From: G016234445 sp964438865 | GTDB taxonomy: Bacteria > Chloroflexota > Dehalococcoidia > Tepidiformales > Tepidiformaceae | Assembly (NCBI GenBank): GCA_964438865.1 | Contig: CAYTMI010000002.1 | Coordinates: forward strand, 124,001 to 188,000 | Length of the DNA stretch: 64,000 nucleotides | Reading direction: 5' to 3' | Part shown: positions 33,775 through 42,793 of the stretch, in pieces | How the letters are laid out: each line of letters opens with the position of its first letter | Numbering within the stretch: position 1 is the stretch's first letter | Program-made: the position numbers and the translations under genes | Notes under the pieces: model-generated | Seen by the model: only the letters and a program-made list of their open reading frames with translations | What the model was told of the DNA's origin: nothing | Databases searched by the model: none

Positions 33775-36232
33775 GACCCAGGACTATCTGCTCTTCCTCT
33801 TCATCATCGTCCTTGCTGTGTTCAGCCTGGTCGCGGTGTGGCCCAACGACCCCGGGCGATACCTGCCCGGCGACTTCTGGCCGCATGGCAAGGGCATCAA
33901 GCTTGGCGGCTGGGAACGCGAGACCATGCGCCTCGGCCTCGACCTCCGTGGCGGGGCTCACCTCGTCCTCCAGGCCGAACCCCCCGAGGGCTACGAGGGC
34001 AACCTCGACGACGCGATGGACACCGCCCGCGAGGTGATCGAACGCCGCGTCAACGCCTTCGGTGTCTCCGAAGCGGAAGTCACCCGCGCGGGCAACAACC
34101 GGATCGACGTCCAGGTCCCCGGCATGTCGCTCCAGGACGCCCAGAACCTGATCGGCCGCACGGCACAGCTGGAGTTCCGGGTGGTGAACGACGAAGGCGT
34201 GCTCGTCCCGGCAACCTTTTCGAAGGACGGCAAGACCGCCTGCCCGCTGCAGCCGGCTGGTTCGCCGATCCCCGAAGGGTGCGCCGTGATGAGTGGCCAG
34301 TACCTGAAGAACAACTCCTACCCCAGCCGCGTGGCTACGACGTTCGCCGTCAACTTCGAAACGACCGGGACCGGCGCGAAGCTGATGGAGCAGATCACGG
34401 GCCGGGCGCTTTCGTTCGCTGAAACCGACCCCCGCCGCCTCCTGCTTGTCTACCTCGACGAAGAGGAGATCTCCCGGGCGACGGTCCAGGGCGTCATCTC
34501 CAACCAGGGACAGATCACGGGGCAGGAATCGTTCGACGCGGCGCGAGAGCTTTCGAAGCAACTGAACGCTGGTGCGCTGCCCGTCCCGATGACGACGATC
34601 CAGTCGAGCGAAGTGAGCGCCACCCTGGGCGAGGACTCGGTCGTCGACTCGGTCCACGCCGGTGAGATCGGGCTGTTGGCGGTGGCCCTGTTCATGCTGC
34701 TCTACTACCGCCTGCCGGGGGTTCTTGCCGCCGTGGCGCTCGGCGTCTACACAGCGGTTACGCTGACGGTCTTCAAGCTCTGGCCGGTGACGCTGACGCT
34801 TTCCGGTATCGCCGCCTTCGTCCTCTCGGTGGGCATGGCCGTCGACGCGAACATCCTCATCTTCGAACGAATGAAAGAGGAGTTACGCAGGGGTCGGCCG
34901 CTCAATTCCGCCATCGACATCGGCTTCCGCCGGGCATGGTCTTCGATCCGCGACTCCAACATCTCGACGTTCATCACCTGCCTCATCCTCTACTGGTTCG
35001 GTGACCAGTTCGGGGCGACCGTGGTCAAGGGCTTCGCGCTGACGCTAGCGATCGGCGTTGCGGTGAGCATGTTCTCGGCGATCACGATGACGCGGACGTT
35101 CTTGAAGATGGTAGTGGGCACACGATTCGCCCGGAACCACTGGCTTTTCAACGCCGAAGAGGCGCACCGGGTCGAACCCGACGCCACCGGTGCGGTCTCG
35201 GCGAAGAGCCACAAGTTCCTCGATTTCGCCGGGCTCCGCTGGTGGTACCTGAGCGTCTCCCTGGTGCTCTTCATCGCCGCGGCTTTGGTCCTCGCCTTCC
35301 CGCCGCACCTGCGGCCGGGCATCGAGTTCACCTCCGGCTCGTCGTTCACGATCGAATTCCAACAGCCCGTGGACCAGGGCGATTTGCGCAGCGCGCTCGG
35401 CGACCTCGGGCACCCGGGGGCGCGCGTCCAGGGTGCCGGCACCAACGCCTTCCTGATTCGCACCGAAGAACTGGAGGGGCCACCGCCGCCATCGGAAACG
35501 ACCGAAGGGCCGCAGGAGGCGCCGCAAGGGGAGATCCAGGTGATCCTTGCGGCGTTGCAGTCCCGCTTCGGGGCGACGATCCCGGAGGACCGTCCGAAGG
35601 AGTTTTCGACGGTTTCGAGCACGGTTTCGACGGAGATCGCGCGGAACGCGACGTACGCCGTCCTCGCGGCGGCGCTGGCGATCTTCATCTACATCTCGCT
35701 CGCGTTCCGGCACGCGCCCAGGCCGTTCCGGTTCGGCGCCGCCGCGATCGTCGCGACCCTCCATGACGCGTTCATGATCCTCGGGCTCTTTTCGCTGCTC
35801 GGGAAAGTGCTCGGGACGGAGGTGGACGTCGCCTTCATCACCGCCCTCCTCACGGTCATCGGCTTCTCCGTCCACGACACGATTGTGGTGTTCGACCGGA
35901 TCCGGGAGAAGGTGATGCACGACCCGTACATCCCCTTCGAGGAGGCCGTCAACGCCAGTCTCACGGAGACGCTTGCACGTTCCATCAACACGTCCTTTGT
36001 GGTGGTGCTGACGGTGCTTTCGTTGCTGCTGATTGGCGGCGTGACGATCCGGAACTTCCTCATCGTGCTGCTCGTGGGCATCGTCAGCGGGACGTACAGC
36101 TCCATTGGCATCGCCAGCCAGTTGCTGGTGGCGTGGGAGAACAACGACATCGGCAAGTTCTTCGGCCGGTTGCGCGGCCGCGCCCCGGAAGAGGAACTGG
36201 CGCCCTCGCCAGCCGAGCCAGAACCCGCCTAA
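33767..36232 (+). CDS. secDF: Fused protein-export membrane protein SecDF
   Basis: SecDF uses the proton-motive force to pull exported proteins across the membrane. This 821-residue protein fuses SecD (N-terminal helix, then GLDLRGGAHLVLQ, then the P1 domain, then six helices with MAVDANILIFERMKEEL) to SecF (from about residue 490, FTSGSSFTIEF, then GFSVHDTIVVFDRIREK). SecF ends with a helix and acidic tail. The GTG start overlaps yajC. A strong terminator follows. Confidence 0.96.
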   Translation: MRKTQDYLLFLFIIVLAVFSLVAVWPNDPGRYLPGDFWPHGKGIKLGGWERETMRLGLDLRGGAHLVLQAEPPEGYEGNLDDAMDTAREVIERRVNAFGVSEAEVTRAGNNRIDVQVPGMSLQDAQNLIGRTAQLEFRVVNDEGVLVPATFSKDGKTACPLQPAGSPIPEGCAVMSGQYLKNNSYPSRVATTFAVNFETTGTGAKLMEQITGRALSFAETDPRRLLLVYLDEEEISRATVQGVISNQGQITGQESFDAARELSKQLNAGALPVPMTTIQSSEVSATLGEDSVVDSVHAGEIGLLAVALFMLLYYRLPGVLAAVALGVYTAVTLTVFKLWPVTLTLSGIAAFVLSVGMAVDANILIFERMKEELRRGRPLNSAIDIGFRRAWSSIRDSNISTFITCLILYWFGDQFGATVVKGFALTLAIGVAVSMFSAITMTRTFLKMVVGTRFARNHWLFNAEEAHRVEPDATGAVSAKSHKFLDFAGLRWWYLSVSLVLFIAAALVLAFPPHLRPGIEFTSGSSFTIEFQQPVDQGDLRSALGDLGHPGARVQGAGTNAFLIRTEELEGPPPPSETTEGPQEAPQGEIQVILAALQSRFGATIPEDRPKEFSTVSSTVSTEIARNATYAVLAAALAIFIYISLAFRHAPRPFRFGAAAIVATLHDAFMILGLFSLLGKVLGTEVDVAFITALLTVIGFSVHDTIVVFDRIREKVMHDPYIPFEEAVNASLTETLARSINTSFVVVLTVLSLLLIGGVTIRNFLIVLLVGIVSGTYSSIGIASQLLVAWENNDIGKFFGRLRGRAPEEELAPSPAEPEPA

Positions 36233-36261
36233 CCTGCGCGGGACACAGAGCAGACCCAGAG

Positions 36262-36295
36262 AAGGGGCCGGTTCCACGCCGGCCCCTTCTTCGTT
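36262..36295 (+). terminator. Intrinsic terminator between secDF and herA
   Basis: AAGGGGCCGG (36262-36271) and CCGGCCCCTT (36279-36288) form a 10-bp stem with a 7-nt loop, then CTTCGTT. It lies between convergent genes and may stop transcription from both sides. Confidence 0.85.
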
Positions 36296-36303
36296 CCCGC
36301 GAG

Positions 36304-37989
36304 CTAAGGCCGGGCGCCGAACAATCCAACCGGCGTGACCGGCTTCACCTCTGCGCCGGCAGTGCCACGGAGCCGGTCACGGAGGGTGGCGCCGGCCCGG
36401 GTGTCCTGCTTCAGGTCCAGCGGGCGGATGACGACGGGCATGGGGAGGGCGTGGCCGAAGACCAGCGCCTGCTGCTTGCTTTCGAGGGCGGCGATGACCT
36501 GCCGGAGGCCTGAGCGACCGGCGACGCCGCCAACCAGCGCCTCCACGTCAGCGTCGCTGTCGAGTTGGAAGCAGAAGCGCGTGCCAATCTGGGAAAGCAC
36601 CTCCGGGTCGATCTGGCTGGGCCGCTGGTCGATCACCAGGAGGGTGACATTGTACTTCCGCAGTTCGCGGGCGATCTGGCCGAAGATCGTCTCGCCCGCA
36701 AGCGCCCGGTCGATGAACTTGTGGGCTTCCTCGATGACGATGACGAGCCGATTCGGTTCCTTCGCCCTGTCGCCGGCGGCGCGGTCCATCGCGTCGCGGT
36801 AGGCATCCCAGATCTGCCGGGAGAGCATGTTCGCGACCAGCATGTAGCTCGCAAGGTCGTTGCCATGGCGGCCGAACTGGATGACCGCGCTCTTGCCACC
36901 CTGGAGGGTCTGGACGATGTGGCGGACGACGCCGTTGAACTGCCCGGCACCCTGCTGGACGAACTCCCGGCGGGCGAGGCGCTTGAGGCCCTGGCGGAGG
37001 TTGGCCAGCGAACCCGAGGCGTAGCCGATTCGCGAGGCGACGCGGGACCAGTTGATCTCGTCCGGTTCGTCGCCGTCCTTCCACGACTTGCGGACGACTG
37101 CGGGGGAGGGGTCATCGGCCAGCAGTTCGTCGACCCAACTTTCGCCGAAACGTTCCCGGCAGCCGTGGGCGGCTTCGATGGCGAGGTTCGTGAAATAGGC
37201 GACCGACTGGAGGATTTCCAGGTCCTCCGGCTCGATGTCGCGCGTGCCGATCAGGACCCGGCCATCGGTGCCGTCGGTGTGCTCTTCGAGTGTGTAGACG
37301 CAGACGTCCGTGGGGTGGTGGTGCTTGAGGGACCGCCTCGCGCCGCCTTCGAACTTCGTGTACTGCCCATAGTCGCCGTGCATGTCGAAGACGAGGGCCA
37401 CGGTACGTTCGCGGTTGGTCACGGCGCGGGATGAGTTCTCGACCATCGCGTCAAGGAGTTGGAGGGCGGCGATCGTCTTGCCGGTGCCGCTCTTGCCGAA
37501 GATCCCCGCGGAACGTTCGAACAGCTTCTCGATGTCGACGCAGACTTCGATGCTGTCCATGCCGAGGGGCGTGCCAAGGGCGACGGACGGGCGGTCTCCG
37601 GTGTTGAAGGCGGCATCGAGGGCACGCTGGTCGGCGAGGGAGACACGCACGAAATGGCGGGGGAGGCGGCGGGCGCGGGCGGTCTCGCCGGTGGCCTCAT
37701 TGACCTCCAGGTAGGGCTGGACGTCGACGGCGGTGTAAACGCCAGTGTCCGCCAGCACCTCGCGGAGGAGGGCGCCGCCGGGCTCGTCGTCGAGCGGAGG
37801 CGGCCACGAGGTGGGGCCGGATTCAGCCGCCTTGAGGACGATGTCGGTGACCATGCCCAGGAGTTCGGCGCCGTCACCGATTGGCACTTTCACGTAGTGC
37901 CCGAGAGATGCCGACCGCCCGGCATCGAGCCGCACTTCCAACCCCTTCGTCAGCGAGCCGCCGACAACCACGCCCAGGTGTTCGGTCAC
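36304..37989 (-). CDS. herA: HerA-type ATPase/DNA translocase
   Basis: HerA is a hexameric FtsK-like ATPase that works with the nuclease NurA in DNA end processing. The 561-residue protein has an N-terminal beta-barrel (HAS-barrel, residues ~1-130), Walker A GKSGTGKT (165-172), Walker B in VIVIEEAHKF and a downstream sensor-like region VIDQRPSQIDPEVLSQIGTRF. It starts 4 bp inside the unknown gene that separates it from nurA. The three genes are translationally coupled, so the products probably act together. Confidence 0.88.
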   Translation of the reverse strand: MTEHLGVVVGGSLTKGLEVRLDAGRSASLGHYVKVPIGDGAELLGMVTDIVLKAAESGPTSWPPPLDDEPGGALLREVLADTGVYTAVDVQPYLEVNEATGETARARRLPRHFVRVSLADQRALDAAFNTGDRPSVALGTPLGMDSIEVCVDIEKLFERSAGIFGKSGTGKTIAALQLLDAMVENSSRAVTNRERTVALVFDMHGDYGQYTKFEGGARRSLKHHHPTDVCVYTLEEHTDGTDGRVLIGTRDIEPEDLEILQSVAYFTNLAIEAAHGCRERFGESWVDELLADDPSPAVVRKSWKDGDEPDEINWSRVASRIGYASGSLANLRQGLKRLARREFVQQGAGQFNGVVRHIVQTLQGGKSAVIQFGRHGNDLASYMLVANMLSRQIWDAYRDAMDRAAGDRAKEPNRLVIVIEEAHKFIDRALAGETIFGQIARELRKYNVTLLVIDQRPSQIDPEVLSQIGTRFCFQLDSDADVEALVGGVAGRSGLRQVIAALESKQQALVFGHALPMPVVIRPLDLKQDTRAGATLRDRLRGTAGAEVKPVTPVGLFGARP

Positions 37990-38573
37990 GGCGCCACCCC
38001 CCGGATGATGCTGGTGAGCCGCGCCGGCTCGGCCTTGAGCAGGCGGGCGAGTTCCTTCCCGGCGCGCACCGTAAAGGCATAGCTTCCGGGGCCGAAGGCT
38101 GTCGCGGCGAGACGGATGGCGGCGGCAATGACCGAGTCATCGCAGGCGGGCGAAGCGACGAGCAACGAGAGAAAGGCTGCGTCCTGGGCGAGGTGGGATA
38201 CCTCTTCGGGGCTGGCTTCGGCGACTACGGCGAGGAGCGGAGGCGGCATCGGCGGCAGCGTGGCCCGCGCGTCTTCTCCCTGAATGTGGCCGCAGGCGAC
38301 GACGGTCACCAAGGTCTTCAAGAGTGGCCGGATGTGGGGGTTGTCCGCCAGCAGCTCGGCCGCAGTGCGCCCGGCGGCCCCGGATGGCGGCTGGAGTGGC
38401 CGCGCGGGGTCCTCGGGGCCGCTGGCGCTGTCGACGACAACGCCCAGCACTGTGCAGCGGCCTTCGCGCACAGCCACCATCCGGCCAAGTTCGTAGGGCG
38501 CTTCGACGTAGCCGTCGTAGGCGCACTGGAACTGGCGCAGCCCGGCGGCGACCACCCTGGGGGCTTCGGTCAT
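37986..38573 (-). CDS. Unknown protein between nurA and herA
   Basis: This 195-residue protein overlaps nurA and herA by 4 bp each. Its N-terminus (GRMVAVREGRCTVLGVVVDSA) has the alternating pattern of a small beta-barrel, somewhat like the HAS-barrel of HerA. Residues ~105-190 are helical (AVVAEASPEEVSHLAQDAAFL). It has no Walker or nuclease motif. It may be an adaptor that links NurA to the HerA ring; that is inference from position and the barrel-like pattern. Confidence 0.65.
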   Translation of the reverse strand: MTEAPRVVAAGLRQFQCAYDGYVEAPYELGRMVAVREGRCTVLGVVVDSASGPEDPARPLQPPSGAAGRTAAELLADNPHIRPLLKTLVTVVACGHIQGEDARATLPPMPPPLLAVVAEASPEEVSHLAQDAAFLSLLVASPACDDSVIAAAIRLAATAFGPGSYAFTVRAGKELARLLKAEPARLTSIIRGVAP

Positions 38574-39724
38574 ATCGCTCTCCTCTTCTTGCTCGCATGC
38601 TTGCCGTTCGAACCGGCGCGAAGGCCCTGGCGGGAGGCTTCGCGTTCGAGCAGGCGGCTGAACTGGGCACGGTCACCCATCGTGATGACCGCCTGTTCGT
38701 GCGCCTCCTGGAGCGCCCGCGGATAGCCTCCGCAGCGGCGGCACTGGTCGACGAGCGCGGCATGAAGCCGGGCGACCCCGGCCGGGGTCGCCGCCCAGGC
38801 CGGCAATTCCACGCGGGCGATGTCTTCGCCGGTGCGAAAATAGAAGAAGCGCACCTGCTGGTGGGCTGGGAAGAGCTCCTCCACCGTCGCCCGGCGGCCA
38901 CTCTGGGCGCGGAAGAGCGCCGACCGTTCGCCATCCCCGAGGAGGCGGGAGAAGACGCGAGCGTCGCTGGCCGGCCAGCCCGGCCCCGGCTGGGCGGCAA
39001 TGGCCCCAAGGCTGCGGGCCACATCGCCGGAGCGCGTGCCCGAAACATAGGCGCCCACGCTCACGCGGTCGACCGAATACGACAGCAACTCGAGTTCGTC
39101 CCCCAGACGGGATTCGAGCTCGCGGCGGGTCTTTTCGGCGACGGTGCGCGAATCCAGGTCCCAGGGGAAGAAGGTGCCGTCGAGCAGCAGGACAACGTCG
39201 CCGTTGGCAGTGCGTTCCACGGCCAGCCTGGCGCCGGTCACAAATTCAGAGACATCGCGGCGAAGGTTCACCCCCCAGGCAGCGGGGCCTGCCCCTTCGT
39301 TGCCATCGTCCTCGCCTTCGTCCAGCGTTTTCTCGGGGCCGATGACGGGCAGCGAATCGAGCACGGCCTCGCCGGGGACACCATAGGGGAGCACCACGAA
39401 CCCGGTGTTGAGGACGTAGCAGGGGACGGCGGCGAACCGGTCTGGCTCGATGCTGGACCCGTCTGAGCCGATGACCGTGCAGGGGGCGAAGGGCGGCACG
39501 GGAAAGGCGGCGTCGACGGGTTCGCCGCAGGAAAGGGCGTACGGGTCGGGGCTGTTCGCCATCGCCGCGACGACCGCGCGGTCGCCTTCGTCCAGGTCCT
39601 GGCCCCAGGCCGCAAGCGCTTCGCGGGCGGCCTCCAGGCCCCGGTCGAGCGCCGCGACATCGCGGGCATACCGTTCCACGACGGCCGGGAGCTGGCCCAG
39701 CGCTTTCTCCATCCTCAGCGTCAC
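38570..39724 (-). CDS. nurA: NurA-domain nuclease
   Basis: NurA is a 5'-3' exonuclease/endonuclease that partners HerA in end resection. The 384-residue protein shows the NurA pattern: SDGSSI with Asp88, VVLLLDGTFF with the second Asp, and a late ALQEAHEQAVITMGDRAQF region with acidic and basic residues. A long N-terminal coiled-coil-like helix (AALDRGLEAAREALAAW) precedes the nuclease core. The GTG start overlaps the stop of selB (GTGA). Confidence 0.82.
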   Translation of the reverse strand: MTLRMEKALGQLPAVVERYARDVAALDRGLEAAREALAAWGQDLDEGDRAVVAAMANSPDPYALSCGEPVDAAFPVPPFAPCTVIGSDGSSIEPDRFAAVPCYVLNTGFVVLPYGVPGEAVLDSLPVIGPEKTLDEGEDDGNEGAGPAAWGVNLRRDVSEFVTGARLAVERTANGDVVLLLDGTFFPWDLDSRTVAEKTRRELESRLGDELELLSYSVDRVSVGAYVSGTRSGDVARSLGAIAAQPGPGWPASDARVFSRLLGDGERSALFRAQSGRRATVEELFPAHQQVRFFYFRTGEDIARVELPAWAATPAGVARLHAALVDQCRRCGGYPRALQEAHEQAVITMGDRAQFSRLLEREASRQGLRAGSNGKHASKKRRAI

Positions 39725-41580
39725 CCGGCCACCTCCGGGCTTCCGCGGAGGACGCGGGTATCGCCGACGCGGCGCGTGACCTTCGTGGCGTCAAGGTGTT
39801 CCAGGAAGGCCTGGGCGTACTTGCGGCTGTTGCCGAAGAGGTCGCGCACCTCGGCGAGGCTGATGCTCCCGTTCGCCTCGATGTGGGCGGTGACCTTCGC
39901 CACCATTTCGCGGAACACCGCCGGGTCGAAGACGACGCCCGCGCCGGTGTCCTCCACCAGGCCGTGTTCGGCGAGGTAGGCGAGCAACGGGGGGTCCGGG
40001 AGGTGGGCGGTGGGCGGGCCGTACTTGCCGGTGCGAAGGCTTTCGATGAACGCGTCCGCTTCTTGCTGCTGTCGGGCCGACGGCAATGCCCTGTACCCCG
40101 GGCGGGCCAGCCCGGCCCCGCGCTCCTCGATGGCCGCGGCGGCGACGGCCTCGCGGACGACGATGTCGAAGAGGGCGCCGTCGAGCCGGAGCGTGCTGCG
40201 GACGTGTTCGCGGGGCGCGGCGGGGCGGAGGGAGTTCGCGGCGAGGAAGTCATCCACGGCGGCGCCGGCACGGGAGGCTGCAATATCGACCCAGGCGCGG
40301 GCAAGAAGGCGACCCCCGGCGGAGACAACGGTCCCCGCGGCAAGGGCTGCCTTCACCGCCCGGCCCGCGACTTCGGCTTCGAGGCCGAGGGCGCTGGCGG
40401 CGCCCGCGGCGGGGAGCGGCGCACGCATCAGTAGTTCCACCAGCCGTTCCTCGTCGCTCCCTGCCAATTCGCGCTGGAGGGCATCGAGGGTGGCTGCGTG
40501 CTTCCGCCGATGGCGGCGGGGATTGACCGCGACGATGACCCCGCCCCCGACGGTCTCGTTCGAGGTGCGGACAATGTAGTGATCGCCACGCGACACGGCG
40601 ACCGGCGTCTCCAGCACAAGCTGCGCCCAGGCTTCCTCGCCCCGCCCGACCTCGTCCACGTCCAGCAGCCGCAGCTTGGCCTCGGACTCCGCCGTCGCGC
40701 TGAAGAAGGTGACGCCGGCGTCGTGGCTGACGGGGTGGGCCAGGATGCTGGTGGTGCGGAGCCGGACGTCGACGGCGTAGGCCGCAGGCAGGGTGCCGGG
40801 CAGGGCCAGCACCATCCCCCGTTCGAACTCCTCGCTGCGGATGCCGCTGAGGTTGATCGCGGCGCGGGTACCGGGCTCGAGCCGGGTGACTTTCGTCTTG
40901 TGCCGCTGGAGGCCGCGGATGCGGGCGCGGAGCCGGGCAGGGGCGAGTTCGACTTCCTGGCCCACTTCGAATGCCCCGTCGACCAGGGTGCCGGTAACGA
41001 CAACGCCGAAGCCCTGCACAGTGAAGGCGCGGTCGATCGGGAGTCTCGGGCGGCCGAGGTCGCGCTTGGCGGGCGTCGTTTCGAGGGCCGCATCTACCGC
41101 CGCGAGGAGCCGGTCCAGGCCCTCGCCGGTCGCTGCCGACACGCGGACCCGGGGGGCACGCTCAAGGCGGCTGCCGGCCAGTGTGTCCTCCAGTTCCGCC
41201 TCGACGAGGTCGACGTAGTCCGGTTCGACCGCGTCGATCTTGGTGATGACGACGATGCCGCCGGGGACGTCGAGCAGGTCGAGGATGGCGAGGTGCTCGC
41301 GGGTCTGGGGCATGGGCCCCTCGTCGGCCGCGACCACCAGCAGGGCAAGGTCGATGCCGCCGGCGCCGGCGAGCATGTTCTTGATGAAGCGTTCGTGCCC
41401 GGGGACATCGACGATGCTGACTTCGCGGCCGGAGGGCAGCGTCAGCCAGGCGAAACCGAGGTCGATCGTGAGGCCGCGCTCCTTCTCCTCGCGGAGGCGG
41501 TCAGGGTCGATTCCGGTGAGGGCGCGGACGAGCGTGCTCTTTCCGTGGTCGACATGGCCGGCGGTGCCGATGACGTACAT
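39721..41580 (-). CDS. selB: Selenocysteine-specific elongation factor SelB
   Basis: SelB delivers Sec-tRNA-Sec to UGA codons that carry a SECIS hairpin. The 619-residue protein has the GTPase motifs AGHVDHGKST, DVPGHERF and TKID at the N-terminus, EF-Tu-like beta-barrels (FTVQGFGVVVTGTLVDG), and C-terminal winged-helix repeats (residues ~400-619) that read the SECIS. Length and order match SelB rather than EF-Tu. No selA, selD or selC is in this window. A TAGAAT box precedes it. Confidence 0.95.
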   Translation of the reverse strand: MYVIGTAGHVDHGKSTLVRALTGIDPDRLREEKERGLTIDLGFAWLTLPSGREVSIVDVPGHERFIKNMLAGAGGIDLALLVVAADEGPMPQTREHLAILDLLDVPGGIVVITKIDAVEPDYVDLVEAELEDTLAGSRLERAPRVRVSAATGEGLDRLLAAVDAALETTPAKRDLGRPRLPIDRAFTVQGFGVVVTGTLVDGAFEVGQEVELAPARLRARIRGLQRHKTKVTRLEPGTRAAINLSGIRSEEFERGMVLALPGTLPAAYAVDVRLRTTSILAHPVSHDAGVTFFSATAESEAKLRLLDVDEVGRGEEAWAQLVLETPVAVSRGDHYIVRTSNETVGGGVIVAVNPRRHRRKHAATLDALQRELAGSDEERLVELLMRAPLPAAGAASALGLEAEVAGRAVKAALAAGTVVSAGGRLLARAWVDIAASRAGAAVDDFLAANSLRPAAPREHVRSTLRLDGALFDIVVREAVAAAAIEERGAGLARPGYRALPSARQQQEADAFIESLRTGKYGPPTAHLPDPPLLAYLAEHGLVEDTGAGVVFDPAVFREMVAKVTAHIEANGSISLAEVRDLFGNSRKYAQAFLEHLDATKVTRRVGDTRVLRGSPEVAG

Positions 41581-41589
41581 TTGTTCGAT

Positions 41590-41595
41590 ATTCTA
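41590..41595 (-). promoter_or_regulatory. -10 box of selB
   Basis: TAGAAT reads on the minus strand and ends 9 nt before the selB ATG, implying an untranslated leader of 2-3 nt or none. It starts a new unit inside the minus-strand cluster. Confidence 0.45.
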
Positions 41596-41626
41596 CGCAG
41601 CGAAGACGCCCCTGCGCCACGGCCTG

Positions 41627-42793
41627 CTAATCAACGGCGCCCAACTCGACCATCGCCCGGGCCGTGACTTCGCCGTGGAGCAGCCTGCCGCGGCGGGTCA
41701 GGCGGATGTGGCCGTCCCGTTCGATGACTCCGGCGGCCTCGCATTCGTCTAGCGTCCGGCCGAGGACGGAGTCAATCGAAACGCCGAACTTCGCTTCGAA
41801 GGCGGCGGGCGCGAAGCCCTCCATCCGGCGGAGCGCGAGCATGAACCAGTCTGCCATCGCCATTTGAGGCGAAGGGCGGTAGGCGTTGGCGACGGCCGGC
41901 CGGGTGGAAACGTCCGTGGCCGCTGCGATGGCGGCGACGTAGGCGCGGGGGTGGGCGATGTTCTCGTAGCGCTCGCCGTCGAGGTAGCCGTGGGCGCCGG
42001 CGCCAATGCCGAGGTAGTCGCCGTCGGTCCAGTAGACCTGGTTGTGGCGCGATTCGTGGCCGGGGCGTGCCCAGTTGGAGATCTCGTACTGCCGGTAACC
42101 GGCGGCGGCGAGGATGTGGCTCGCGAGGTCGTACATCTCCGCAGCCGCATCCGGGTCCGGGGCAGCGACGTCGCCTTCGCGCACCCTGCGGCCAAGGGTT
42201 GTGCCATCCTCCACCGTGAGCGCATAGGCGGAGATGTGGTCCGGGCCGAGGGCGATGGCACATTCCAGCGACCGCTGCCACGCCGCCGGGTCCTGGCCGG
42301 GGAGGCCGTAGATGAGGTCGAGGCCAACGCTGTCGAAGCCGGCTGCCCGCCCCAGGGCGACCGAGACGGCCGCCGCCTCGGGAGAATGGATGCGGTCGAG
42401 GAAGGCAAGTTCGGCGGCGTCGAAGCTCTGGACGCCGAAGGAGATGCGGGTCACGCCCGCGCGCCTGAACCCTGTGAGTTGTTCGAGGGTCGAGGTGCCG
42501 GGATTCGCCTCCATCGAGACCTCGGCGCCGGGGTCAACAGGCGCCGAGGCGCGGACGGCGACGACGATCGCGGCGATCTGGCGAGGGTCCATCTCACCGG
42601 GCGTGCCGCCGCCGAAGCCGATGGAGATGACCCGGTGGTGGTGAAGGACGGCTACGTATCCCGCCAGTTCGCGCTCCACCGCCGCGGCGTAGTCTCCCTT
42701 CAGGGCATCCATCCCGGCGTAGGCGTTGAAATCGCAGTAGCCGCATTTCACGGTGCAAAAAGGGATGTGGACGTAGACGGCGATGGGCTTCAT
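41627..42793 (-). CDS. hemW: Radical SAM heme chaperone HemW-like protein
   Basis: HemW is a radical SAM protein (formerly called coproporphyrinogen oxidase-like) that inserts heme into respiratory enzymes. The 388-residue protein has the 4Fe-4S motif CTVKCGYCDF (residues ~12-21), GFGGGTPG for SAM binding, SFGVQSFDAAELAFL and GLDLIYGLPGQDPAAW. The C-terminal HemW domain (RMEGFAPAAFEAKFG) is present. It overlaps the phosphodiesterase gene by 4 bp. Confidence 0.9.
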   Translation of the reverse strand: MKPIAVYVHIPFCTVKCGYCDFNAYAGMDALKGDYAAAVERELAGYVAVLHHHRVISIGFGGGTPGEMDPRQIAAIVVAVRASAPVDPGAEVSMEANPGTSTLEQLTGFRRAGVTRISFGVQSFDAAELAFLDRIHSPEAAAVSVALGRAAGFDSVGLDLIYGLPGQDPAAWQRSLECAIALGPDHISAYALTVEDGTTLGRRVREGDVAAPDPDAAAEMYDLASHILAAAGYRQYEISNWARPGHESRHNQVYWTDGDYLGIGAGAHGYLDGERYENIAHPRAYVAAIAAATDVSTRPAVANAYRPSPQMAMADWFMLALRRMEGFAPAAFEAKFGVSIDSVLGRTLDECEAAGVIERDGHIRLTRRGRLLHGEVTARAMVELGAVD

